Source: 66-474 sp035249175 (lineage in GTDB: Bacteria; Pseudomonadota; Gammaproteobacteria; Xanthomonadales; Rhodanobacteraceae). From it: DNA of 64,000 bases. The notes under the pieces are model-generated. The model did not search any database, was not told the origin of the DNA, and was given only the letters and a program-made list of their open reading frames with translations. Position numbers and translations under genes: made by a program. Location of the stretch: the NCBI GenBank assembly GCA_035249175.1, contig DATFGT010000127.1:1-64000 (forward strand), read 5' to 3'. Of this stretch, positions 18,800 through 27,800 are shown piece by piece (position 1 is the first letter of the stretch; each line of letters opens with the position of its first letter).

Positions 18800-18819
18800 A
18801 AAAAACCTTCTCCCGAAGG
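18800..18819 (-). terminator. Rho-independent terminator after the GNAT gene
   Basis: Read on the minus strand: CCTTC-GGGA-GAAGG (18819-18806) followed directly by six T (18805-18800). This is the clearest intrinsic terminator in the window. It would end transcription from nadV and the GNAT gene before the sulfotransferase. Its stem resembles the end hairpins of the repeats inside lhr. Confidence 0.7.
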
Positions 18820-18846
18820 GAGTGGGAATTGGGAAGCGGGGCGCCT

Positions 18847-19116
18847 CTATAGCAGCAGGTCGGCGTACTCGGGATGCCGGCGGATGAATGCCGCCGCGTA
18901 CGAACATGCCGGCGCCACCTTCCAGCCTTCGCGGCGCGCGGTGTCGAGCGCGGCGCGCGTCAATTCCGCGGCGATGCCGCGCCCGCCGATCGCTGTCGGC
19001 ACGCCGGTATGGGTGATGACCATCATGCCGCCGCGCAGTGTGTAGTCGAGTTCGCCGCGATGGTCATCCACTTCAACCCGGAATTGATGCGCGGCGGAGT
19101 CGTGAATGATGTCCAT
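18847..19116 (-). CDS. Small GNAT-type N-acetyltransferase (YjdJ/NATD1-like)
   Basis: 89 residues. This single-domain group of GNAT folds keeps only the acetyl-CoA binding part. The sequence shows LDYTLRGGMMVITHTGVP, then the pyrophosphate-binding loop GGRGIAAELTRAALDTARREG, and ends with CSYAAAFIRRHPEY, a typical tail of the family. The ATG is preceded by AAAGGAGTGG, a strong ribosome-binding site. It lies 32 bp downstream of nadV on the same strand, likely one transcript. Acceptor unknown. Confidence 0.88.
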   Translation of the reverse strand: MDIIHDSAAHQFRVEVDDHRGELDYTLRGGMMVITHTGVPTAIGGRGIAAELTRAALDTARREGWKVAPACSYAAAFIRRHPEYADLLL

Positions 19117-19148
19117 GTGTCTGCCACTCCTTTCAGTGATTCGCCTGC

Positions 19149-20567
19149 TCAACCATGCTCGCTGCGCGCGCGCACTTGGGCGAAGCTCCAGTCGCGCACA
19201 AGTTCTCCGTTTTCCCAAACCGTTTCCATCGCGTCTTCCCAGCCTGGTCCCAACGTCGCGGCACCGCCTTCGACTGCGCCATCCGGCAGTGCGACCGTTT
19301 TGAAGGTGCCGTGCTCGCGATGCCGCGCCAGGGTCAGCCGGCCGCGCTTGGACGCCTTGGCGTGGTCGGTCACCGGATCCTTGAACACGTCCATCCACTT
19401 GCCGTCGATGCGCGCTGCCGAACATTTCAGTGCGAATTTCTGGGTGTCGCGATCGAGCTTCTGGAGCAGCGCGCCGCCCATCCCGAAGGCGATGTTGTCG
19501 GCGGAATAGCGCGCGTGGGTAATGCGTTCCAGGATCAGACGAATGGAATCGGGATTCACGCCGTCGCCCTGGATCACCCGCACGTGGTTCAGAACGCGGT
19601 AACCCTTTGCATTGACCGTGCTGCCGAAGGCGGCGTTCAACATCAAAAGCGTCTTGTGCACCACCTCGGCGGGATCGCCGGAATCCGGCCGCACCACCAG
19701 CGTCGCACCACTCTTGACCACTTCCTCGCGCAACGCGCCGCCCCACATCGCCTCGATCGCGTGGAACAGGTCGTAGCTGTCCGACACGCACGCCACCACC
19801 GCCCCGGGTTTGGCGAACTGGCGCAACATGTTGCGGTACGCGTCCAGCTCATGCTCCTGGCCCCACGCGGTGATGGTGCTGTGCTCGGCCGCGGGGATCG
19901 AAAAGCCCGCCATGGCTTCGCCGTAGTATTCGCGCGCCGCCAGCACGCCCAGGATCGTGTCGGTGCCACGAAAATTGACGAGATGCGCCATGCCGCCAAG
20001 CGCCGCCGATTCCGCGCTGGACACGCCGCGCGAGCCGAAATCGTGCAGCTTGAAGGGAACCTGCCCGGCCGCGTCGTCGCTGGTCTTGTCGAGATGTTCG
20101 CGGATCGTCTGCTTGACGTGCCAACTGATCGTTGCGACGGTGACCGGATACCACACCCGCATCAGCAATGTCTCGACGTAAGACGGTACCCAAAAACAAT
20201 CGGGACAGGTGCTCTCGATCGTCACCAACGCCTGGTGCGTCGGCACCACTGTGCCTTCTGCCACCGCGCGGATACGCAAAGGGAGCTTTCCGCCATGCGC
20301 ATCCACGACATGCCGCCAGCCTGCCTCGTTGAACGGTTCGCCGTGCGCGGCAAAGAATGTTTTCGCCTCGTCGACCATCGCCGCCGTCACCGGCTGCGAA
20401 AGATATGCCTTCAGGATCGACTGCAGGCCAAAGAACAGCGTGCGCTCGTACACGCCGCCACGGCTTTCCAGATAAAAGAACGTCGCATCCACACCCGGCG
20501 GATACTGCAACCAGTGGCTGGCCTTGTAGCTGTCGGTGTTGAGGATGAGGTTGCGGGCGAAGTGCAT
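19149..20567 (-). CDS. nadV: Nicotinamide phosphoribosyltransferase (NAMPT/NadV type)
   Basis: 472 residues. Enzymes of this type join nicotinamide and PRPP to form NMN, a one-step NAD salvage entry. Diagnostic segments: NTDSYKASHW near the start, LHDFGSRGVSS, GTDTILG, VVRPDSGDP and VIQGDGVNPDS, all characteristic of NAMPT as opposed to bacterial PncB. ATG 20567 is preferred to the upstream in-frame ATG at 20606, because that codon overlaps a good -10 hexamer and the family begins with this segment. A partner NMN adenylyltransferase or Nudix enzyme is not nearby. Confidence 0.9.
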   Translation of the reverse strand: MHFARNLILNTDSYKASHWLQYPPGVDATFFYLESRGGVYERTLFFGLQSILKAYLSQPVTAAMVDEAKTFFAAHGEPFNEAGWRHVVDAHGGKLPLRIRAVAEGTVVPTHQALVTIESTCPDCFWVPSYVETLLMRVWYPVTVATISWHVKQTIREHLDKTSDDAAGQVPFKLHDFGSRGVSSAESAALGGMAHLVNFRGTDTILGVLAAREYYGEAMAGFSIPAAEHSTITAWGQEHELDAYRNMLRQFAKPGAVVACVSDSYDLFHAIEAMWGGALREEVVKSGATLVVRPDSGDPAEVVHKTLLMLNAAFGSTVNAKGYRVLNHVRVIQGDGVNPDSIRLILERITHARYSADNIAFGMGGALLQKLDRDTQKFALKCSAARIDGKWMDVFKDPVTDHAKASKRGRLTLARHREHGTFKTVALPDGAVEGGAATLGPGWEDAMETVWENGELVRDWSFAQVRARSEHG

Positions 20568-20604
20568 GCGCGAAGCCGCCGGTCGGCCTATTGCCGAACC
20601 CGTC

Positions 20605-20610
20605 ATTTTA
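20605..20610 (-). promoter_or_regulatory. Candidate -10 element for nadV
   Basis: TAAAAT on the minus strand, about 38 bp before the nadV ATG. No convincing -35 at the right spacing, so only the -10 is proposed. Confidence 0.35.
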
Positions 20611-20768
20611 GCCGTCGAAACGAAACACGCTTCAGCGCAAAAAATTTGGCGAGAAGATTGCTCTCCTCGCCACTGTCAATATCGCTAGCAGCGACGGGGC
20701 TTGCGGCAAGTCCCCGTGCCTGATGCAACATCGCCGGCCTGCCGATTCGCCAGGAACCGGAAAGGTAC

Positions 20769-21169
20769 ATGGCCGACTCGCAGACGTACTATCACGGCAC
20801 CCAAGCCGCCCTGAAACCGGGAGACCTGATCGCTCCGGGCTACGCCCAACTATGGCAAAAGGAAGCAGGCCGCATTCGTTTACCTGTCGGCCACGCTGGA
20901 TGCGGCCACTTGGGGCGCCGAACTGGCTATCGGCGCGGGACGCCGGCAGGATTTACATCGTGGAGCCGACCGGAACCATCGAGGATGATCCGAACCTGAC
21001 GGACAAGAAGTTTCCCGGAAACCCGACGAAGTCGTGTCATTCCCGACATCCGTTTCGCGTCGTCGGCGAGGTCTCGGACTGGCGGGGCCATTCGCTCGAA
21101 CGGCTCGAGCAAATGCACGATTTCCTCGCGGACTTCAGACAGCGCGGGGTCGAGGCGATCGAAGAATGA
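20769..21169 (+). pseudogene. arr: Rifamycin ADP-ribosyltransferase (Arr), broken by two frameshifts
   Basis: Arr enzymes inactivate rifamycins by ADP-ribosylation. All parts of a full-length Arr are present but in three frames. Frame of 20769: YYHGTQAALKPGDLIAPGY. Middle frame from about 20848: NYGKRKQAAFVYLSATLDAA. Last frame from about 20944: GRIYIVEPTGTIEDDPNLT, running to the stop at 21169. Against the family, the first break fits a 2-base loss in GCCCAAC near 20847-20850. The second fits one extra C in CGCCGGC near 20941-20945; removing it restores the family's GRGRIYIVEPTG. Upstream at 20695-20716 there is a GC-rich hairpin. It is either a recent pseudogene or carries two sequencing indels. 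Confidence 0.85.
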
Positions 21170-21219
21170 GCCGTTCGGCGAATTGCCGCCGCACGGCTAA
21201 CGAAGCACGAAGGTGGGCA

Positions 21220-21573
21220 TCAATGGTCGTGCCCGGTTCCGTCCTGGTGGGAACGTCGCCTGTGGCGGGAACTGCTTCCGTGCGAATCGTTGCTGCGCCA
21301 CGAACGGCCATCCGGGCCGCGATAACCGCGATAGCCACGCCCGTAGTCATGGCCGTAGTAACCGATGCCGATGTTGACCGAAGGGCCGTAATCGCAGCAG
21401 CCGTAGTAATACCCCGGATACGCAGGCGCGTAGCCGTAGCTGCCGCCGTAGTACCCCTCTCCCGTGTAATAGCCGCCGCCATAGCTGCCCCGCACGTAGC
21501 TATAGCCGGGATAGACGCAACCCGCGAGTGCGAAGGTCGCGACGACACTGATTATTTTCAGGGCATTTCGCAT
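21220..21573 (-). CDS. Tyr/Gly-rich lipoprotein of unknown function
   Basis: 117 residues. A lipoprotein signal is clear: MRNALKIISVVATFALAGC, with LAGC as the lipobox and Cys19 as the lipidated residue. The mature part has many Gly-Tyr repeats (YGGGYYTGEGYYGGSYGY), then a His/Arg/Ser-rich tail. Such proteins are common in Xanthomonadales and are often called hypothetical; no enzymatic motif is visible. The low-complexity composition suggests a surface or periplasmic structural role, but this is a guess. Its own promoter should lie in the 113 bp before the amidohydrolase stop. Confidence 0.8.
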   Translation of the reverse strand: MRNALKIISVVATFALAGCVYPGYSYVRGSYGGGYYTGEGYYGGSYGYAPAYPGYYYGCCDYGPSVNIGIGYYGHDYGRGYRGYRGPDGRSWRSNDSHGSSSRHRRRSHQDGTGHDH

Positions 21574-21686
21574 GACGACTTACCTCATGTGCGAAAGCTA
21601 GCGCAGCCGCGTTTAACCCGGCGTGAGCGAAGCCTGAATGCAATGGAAATTGCGTCCGCTCGCTGGCGTCTCGAATCCCTCGGCGA

Positions 21687-23369
21687 CTAGCGATCGCGCG
21701 GCTTGTATCCGGGTCCGCGCAGCACCTTGCCTGGCAGGGCTGACGTCATCTTGCCGTCCGCGATCACCGGCACGCCGTTGACCAGCACGTAGGACATGCC
21801 TTGCGCAAGTTGCTTGGGTTGCTCGAAGGTGGCGGGGGCGCGAAGTTCGGCCGGATCGAAAATGTCGATGTCGGCCCACATCCCCTGCTTGATGGCGCCG
21901 CGCTGCGTGAGACCCATGCGTTGCGCAGGCAGCGTGGTCATCTTGCGGATTGCGTCCGGCAGCGTCAGTGCATGATCCTCGCGCACGTACTTCGCGATGA
22001 TCCGCGCGAACGCGGCGTAGGCGCGCGGATGCGGGTGGCCATGGCCGAGTTTGCCCGTCGGTGCCTGTGCCGCCGCGTCGTCGCAGATAGACACCCACGG
22101 CTGCTTGAGTGCCAGGGTGACATCCGGTTGCGACATGCCGAACACGGCGACGTCGGTGGCGGCATGATCCTTGATCAGAATGTCGAGCAGCGCGTCGATG
22201 GGTTTTTCATGCCAGCCTTTCGCGATCTCGTCGAGGCGCTTGCCTTCGAATGGCTTGAGCGCAGGACTCTGCACGGACGTGATTTCGACCGCGTGCGGCC
22301 CGGGCACTTCCAGCCAATCGTTGCTCCACGTATCCGAAGGCGTCTGCATGTCCTTTTCGATCCGCGCACGGGCCTGCGGATCCCGAAGCCGCTTGAGCAT
22401 CTCGGCATTGCCGCCGGCATGCGCCCACGGCGGAATGAACGAGGCGAGGTCGTTGCCCCACGCGATGTAGGCGTAAGTGTCGGCGCTGATGTCCAGGCCT
22501 TCGGCGCGCGCCGCATCGATTTTCGCGATCACCTTCGGCATGTCGCCCCAGTTTTCGTGGCCCGCGACCTTGAGGTGGAAGATTTCGACCGGGATGTGCG
22601 CGGTGCGCGCGATGTCGAAAACCTCGTCGAGCGCGGCCGCCTCGCCGTTGCCTTCGCTGCGCATGTGGGTGGCGTAGATGCCACCGAAGCTCGCGGCCGT
22701 TTTCGCCAGCGCAATCAGTTCCGGCGTGGTGCTGAAGGTAGCCGGCGGATATTGCAGTGCGGTCGAGACGCCGAACGCGCCATCGCGCATCGCGTCGGCG
22801 ACGATCGACCGCATCTGCTTCAGTTCATCCGCGGTCGGTTTGCGATCACCATAGCCAATCACCATTTCGCGCGCGGTGGCGGCACCCACATAGGTGCCGA
22901 AGTTTACCGCGATGCCATGGCTTTGCAGGTGCCTGAAATATTCGCCCATGCTTCGCCAAGCCGGCTTCGCATGCGCGCCTTGTTCCGCGAGGATCTTGTC
23001 ATTGAGCGGCGCGGCCGATTCGCCTTCGCCGGTGATCAGCGTCGTCACGCCTTGGAAGATCTTCGACGGCGCGTGGCCATCCACCAGCAGCGTGTGCCCG
23101 GACTGGTCCAGCATGTCGATGAAACCCGGCGCGACCACCATGCCGTGCGCGTCGATGACCTGCTTCGCATCGACATCGCCCAGTCGGCCGATCGCGGCGA
23201 TGCGCCCGTCCTTGATCGCGATGTCAGCGGCGTACCACGGAGAGCCGGTGCCGTCGATCACGTGTCCGTTGCGAATGACGACGTCATACGGGGGGGCCGA
23301 TGCCGCGCGTGCGCCCGAGCCGATGAAACCGAGCACGACAATGAAAAGCAGGCGAATCGCCGCACGCAT
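21687..23369 (-). CDS. Exported N-acyl-D-amino-acid deacylase / D-aminoacylase family amidohydrolase
   Basis: 560 residues with a signal peptide (about 1-23, ending ARAAS). The amidohydrolase fold opens with DVVIRNGHVIDGTGSPWYAADIAIKDG. Metal-site regions: GFIDMLDQSGH (the canonical HxH position reads D-Q-S-G-H), THMRSEGNG, and EIFHLKVAGHENW. The tail GQMWADI-type segment (IKQGMWADIDIFDP) is typical of the D-aminoacylase group. Start: ATG 23369, preceded by AGGAGAGG, preferred over an in-frame start at 23420. It lies 55 bp after an MFS gene and may hydrolyse N-acylated D-amino acids or a related amide imported or released nearby. The unusual first metal motif lowers certainty on activity. Confidence 0.85.
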   Translation of the reverse strand: MRAAIRLLFIVVLGFIGSGARAASAPPYDVVIRNGHVIDGTGSPWYAADIAIKDGRIAAIGRLGDVDAKQVIDAHGMVVAPGFIDMLDQSGHTLLVDGHAPSKIFQGVTTLITGEGESAAPLNDKILAEQGAHAKPAWRSMGEYFRHLQSHGIAVNFGTYVGAATAREMVIGYGDRKPTADELKQMRSIVADAMRDGAFGVSTALQYPPATFSTTPELIALAKTAASFGGIYATHMRSEGNGEAAALDEVFDIARTAHIPVEIFHLKVAGHENWGDMPKVIAKIDAARAEGLDISADTYAYIAWGNDLASFIPPWAHAGGNAEMLKRLRDPQARARIEKDMQTPSDTWSNDWLEVPGPHAVEITSVQSPALKPFEGKRLDEIAKGWHEKPIDALLDILIKDHAATDVAVFGMSQPDVTLALKQPWVSICDDAAAQAPTGKLGHGHPHPRAYAAFARIIAKYVREDHALTLPDAIRKMTTLPAQRMGLTQRGAIKQGMWADIDIFDPAELRAPATFEQPKQLAQGMSYVLVNGVPVIADGKMTSALPGKVLRGPGYKPRDR

Positions 23370-23424
23370 GAAACCTCTCCTGGATGGTCGCGATGATTGC
23401 GGAGCGTGCCGGCTTCGCACAGCT

Positions 23425-24738
23425 TCAAGCCTTCGCCGGCTCGGGTTGCAGCGCGCGGATGCTGCGCATCTGCGGGCTGGCCAGGCAGCACAGCGCGATC
23501 GCGGTGAGGGTGAGGCCCGCGATGCCGAATAGCGCGGTCAACGAGATCACTTTCAGCAGCGCGCCGGCGGCGGCCGCGGAGAGCGGCCCCAGTCCCATCA
23601 AGCTGAACATCAGAATGCTCATGGTGCGCCCCATCATCGCTTGCGAGACGCGTTGCTGGATCCATGTGAAGATCGCGATCATCACGATCCCGCCGAGGAG
23701 CCCGGTGCAGAACAACAGCACCGCGCCGAAGTACGTCGTATGTACCAGCGTCAGCGCGGCAAGCGTCACACCGACGAGGCTGTCGAAGCACAGCACCATC
23801 ACGCCGAGGTGCCCGCGCATTGCGCGCTGGGCGTAACCTGAAAGAAAACTGCCGATGAACATGCCGACGCCTTGCGCGGTCATCAGGATGCCGAGCGACG
23901 CCGCGCCGAGGTTCAGACGCGTATCCGCCAGCACCGGCAGGCCCACCTGGATCGGTCCGCCCACGAACACCGATACGAAGCTTGCGTAGATCACGAATGC
24001 GCGCAGCGGCACGTCCGCCCATACATAGCGGACGCCCGCGGCGATGCTGGCGAACACGCTGACGCTCGTCTTCGAGGATTGGAAATCCCCGCGGATGCGG
24101 ATCATCGCCAGTGACACCAGCGAGAACACGAAGCTCGCAGCGTCGATGGAGAATGCAAATCCCAAACCACGCGCATCCTGCAGCGCCTGGGTGGAAGATT
24201 GATGATGCGCTCCCAGCGCGATCACGAAGCCGGCCAGCACCGGGCCACCGATCATGCTGAGCTGACGCATGCCCATGAACGCCGCGTTGGCGGCGCGCAA
24301 CTGCTGCGGCTGCACCAGTTGCGGCAGGATCGCGGAACCCGCCGGATACGCGAACGCGGTGGACAGGCCGATGCCGAGCGCCAACAGGTACACCATCCAC
24401 ATCTGGATGGCGCCGATCAGCACCAGCGAGGCAAGGATCACGATGCAGGCGGCGTTGACCGCGCGCGCGCCGAGCAGCACGCGGCGTGGCGACATGCGAT
24501 CCACCACCGCGCCGCCGATCAGCATGAAGGCCGCGCGCGGGAAGGCCATCACCGCCAGCACGATGCCCAGCGCGGCGGGATTGCCGGTGAGTTTCAGCAC
24601 CAGCCACGGCAGCGCCACCAGCGTGAACTGGTCGCCGAACGCCGAAACCGAACTGCCGCCGAACAGCAAGCTGAAATCGCGGTCGGCGAAGATCGAACTG
24701 CGCACGGGCGTCGGTGCCGCGGGAGAGGCGGTGTTCAT
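23425..24738 (-). CDS. MFS transporter (MFS_3 / EntS-like)
   Basis: 437 residues, about twelve membrane helices. The N-terminus FADRDFSLLFGGSSVSAFGDQF is typical of MFS_3 (enterobactin exporter-like) carriers. Loop 2-3 has GGAVVDRMSPRRVLLGARAV, the G-x3-D-R-x2-R-R signature. Another in-frame ATG at 24870 would add 44 non-hydrophobic residues, so the ATG at 24738 was chosen. Substrate unknown; efflux is more likely than uptake for this family. It lies between the Asp-box propeller gene (141 bp upstream) and the deacylase gene (55 bp downstream), all on one strand. Confidence 0.85.
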   Translation of the reverse strand: MNTASPAAPTPVRSSIFADRDFSLLFGGSSVSAFGDQFTLVALPWLVLKLTGNPAALGIVLAVMAFPRAAFMLIGGAVVDRMSPRRVLLGARAVNAACIVILASLVLIGAIQMWMVYLLALGIGLSTAFAYPAGSAILPQLVQPQQLRAANAAFMGMRQLSMIGGPVLAGFVIALGAHHQSSTQALQDARGLGFAFSIDAASFVFSLVSLAMIRIRGDFQSSKTSVSVFASIAAGVRYVWADVPLRAFVIYASFVSVFVGGPIQVGLPVLADTRLNLGAASLGILMTAQGVGMFIGSFLSGYAQRAMRGHLGVMVLCFDSLVGVTLAALTLVHTTYFGAVLLFCTGLLGGIVMIAIFTWIQQRVSQAMMGRTMSILMFSLMGLGPLSAAAAGALLKVISLTALFGIAGLTLTAIALCCLASPQMRSIRALQPEPAKA

Positions 24739-24879
24739 GGCGATGCCTGCCGGGTTCGGCGTGCAGTCTACTAAGTCCGCTCGTGCTGCGCGCCTGCGCT
24801 CGGCGCGCACGGGTTTCGAATACGCTGCCGTGGACGGGTTCGCCGTCTCGGCCAACCCGCCCTGCGTCACTCGCGCCGG

Positions 24880-27800
24880 TTACTCCATTGGTGCGAGTAG
24901 TTTCGGGTCGCCGACTTTCACCGGCCCGCCGATGGCCAGCGTCTGCATACCGGCCGCCAGCGCCTGTTTGTTGAAATCGAGCACGGCATGCCGCAACGCA
25001 CCATTGAAGATGTCGAGTTTCGGCTGCAGTCCGGCTTCCTGTTGCGCGATGTACTGCCGCTGGCTGGCGTTCGGCGCCTGATCCGGCCCCATGCGCGAGA
25101 CGCTGCGGTACACCCCGAAGAAGCTCATACCCCATGGCGAGAGTTGGTGCAGGTCGTCTTCCGGAACCTTGTACTGGATGGTCGGATTCCAGAAGTCCTT
25201 CGAGAAATCGCCGAGCGTTGCTTTCAATGTTTCGGCGTTCCCGTGCAGCTTGGCCTTGGCACTGCCCGCGGCGGCATCCCTGGTCGAATCGAGCACCTTG
25301 TCGAGCGCCTGCATCATCGCGTAGGTGCGGCCGATCACCGCCACGTCCGCGGCGGCTTCGCCGCGCAGCCGCATCGCGGTATCGAGCGCCGCGCGCTGCA
25401 CCTCCATCGGCGGATTGACACGCGGATCGGCGACCACCTGCACGGTTTCGTTCGCGCTGTGGCCATTCGCTTCCACCTTCACCTGATAACTGCCCGGCAA
25501 GGCGAGTGGGCCCTTCGGCTGATCGTCTTCGTCGGGACGTTCTTCCGCGCGCAACGGCTTCGGCATTTCGACGCCGGTGTAGCGCATGTTCCAGGCCGCC
25601 GCGTTGATGCCGGCCTTGCCGGGCGCATGGAAAGTCGCGACCGGCTTGCCCGCGCTGTCTGTCACGGTGACGACGACCGGATTGCACTGCATGAACGACG
25701 GTTTCTTCTTCGCCGATTTGCCGTGCCTGGATTCCCCCTTCTTCTGCACATCACCCTTGGGTTGCGGACCGGCACTCTCCTTCGCCGACCCGTTGTCGTT
25801 CTGCGCTTGCTTCTCTTCCGCAGCACAACCCTTGGGAACATTGATCGCCTTGGCGAGCGAATAGACGATGGTTGGTCCGCTCGGAGGATTGGGCGTCTTG
25901 AACTCACCGGGCGCAGGACCGATGTGACGGCCGCCGAACTCGATCCACTCGGTGCCCTGCGCGCTGGGGAACATGTGGAACGAAGCATCGGCCAGCTTCG
26001 GCTGCCACTGCTCCAGCGCCTCGATGTTGTCGAGGATCCACAGGCCGTAGCCGTGCGTCGCCAGCACCAGGTCGTGCGGCGACTTGGTGAACTTCAGGTC
26101 CCACACCGCCATCGTCGGCAGGTTGCCGGTCATCGCATGCCAGTGCGCACCGTCGTCGAACGACAGGTACAGACCGCGCATGGTGCCGAGCGCGAGCAGC
26201 CCTTTCTGGTTCGGGTCTTCGCGCACCACGACCGCGGCGTTGTCGTCAGGCAGGCCGTTGGCGATGCTCTGCCAATGCGCGCCGTAATCGCTGGTTTTCA
26301 GCACGTAGGGATGTTCGTCGCCGAGCATGTGACCATCCACCGCGATGTACGCGGTGCCGGCGTCGAACGGCGACACGCCGATCTGGTAGATGCGCCCCAG
26401 CTTCACCGCCTGCGGCAGGCCCTCGGAGACGTTGGTCCAGTTCGTACCGCCGTCCTTGCTGACCCACACCAGTCCGTCGTCGGTGCCGACCCACATCACG
26501 TTCGGATCGGTATCGCTGAGCGAAATCGAAATGATGGTGTCGGTGTTTTCGGCGCTGGATATGTCGTGGAACACCGGACCGCCGGCAACCGGCTGGTGTT
26601 CCTTGATGTCGCGGGTGAGGTCCTTCGAGATTGGCTGCCAGTTCGCGCCGCCGTCGGTGGATTTGAACACCACGTTGCCGCCGATGTAGAGCGTGTTCGG
26701 ACCGGTCGCCGATACCGCGATCGGTGCAGCCCAGTTGAAACGGTACTTGAGTTGCGAGAGCGGCGTGTCGCCCATGCTCGTCATCACGGGACGGATGAAC
26801 TTGCGCGTCCAGTTCTTCATGTCGATGCGCGAGGTGAAACCCGTCTGCGAAGCGGCGTAGACGATCGACGGATCCGACGGCGCGGGCACCACGTAGGTGC
26901 CGTCACCACCGGACGGATTCCACCAATCCGCGCCCCAGATGCCGTCGCGTGAAAGGCTGTTGGACGGGCCGCAGGCCGCGTTGTCGTCCTGGATGCCGCC
27001 GCACACGCCGAACGGTACCGTGTTGGAAATCGCGACGGTGTAGAACTCCTCGATCGGCATGTTGTTGAACGAGCGCCAGGTCTTGCCGCCGTTCACGCTC
27101 TCGAACGCGCCGCCGTCGTTGCCCTGGATCATGCGCCTGGGATTCTTCGGGTCGATCCAGATCGAGTGGTGGTCCACGTGCACGCCACGGTCGATCACCT
27201 TGGCGGTCTTGCCGCCGTCGGTGGACTTCATCAGGTTGAACGAACTGAAGTACAGCCTCTTCGGGTTGTCGGGCGCGACCGCGAACGAACTGAAGTAGAA
27301 CATCCGCACCGCGAGCTCGTGGTTGTTGCTGATGCACTTCCAGCTGGTGCCGGAATCGGTGCTGCCCCACAGGATGCATTTCTGCGTCGGCATCGTGGCG
27401 TACACGGTGCTCGGCGAGGACGGTGCGAAGCCGATCTTCACGCGATCGGTCGGATCGGTGGTCGGCAGGCCGCCGCCGATCTTGTTCCAGGTGCGACCGC
27501 CGTCGGTCGATTTCCAGATTCCGCCGTCGGTGCTGCCATTGACCTGTGTCCACGGCTTGCGTTGCTCGGTCCACATGCCGGCGAGCAGCACGTTCGGGTT
27601 GGACGGATCCATTTCGATGTCGCTGGCGCCGGTGGTGTCATTGACGTACAGCACCTTCTTCCAGTTCTTGCCGCCGTCGGTGGTCATGAACACGCCGCGT
27701 GTTTCACTGGGCTTCCACGGATTGCCGAGCACCGCCACGTACACGGTGGTCGGATCGTTCGGATTCACGACGATGTTGGAAATCAGACCCGCATTGGCCA

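Noticed and set aside
23258..25687. Open frame of 809 codons on the minus strand across three genes
   Set aside because: It overlaps the deacylase, MFS and propeller genes in another frame, is Arg/Gly-rich and has no membrane or catalytic signature.
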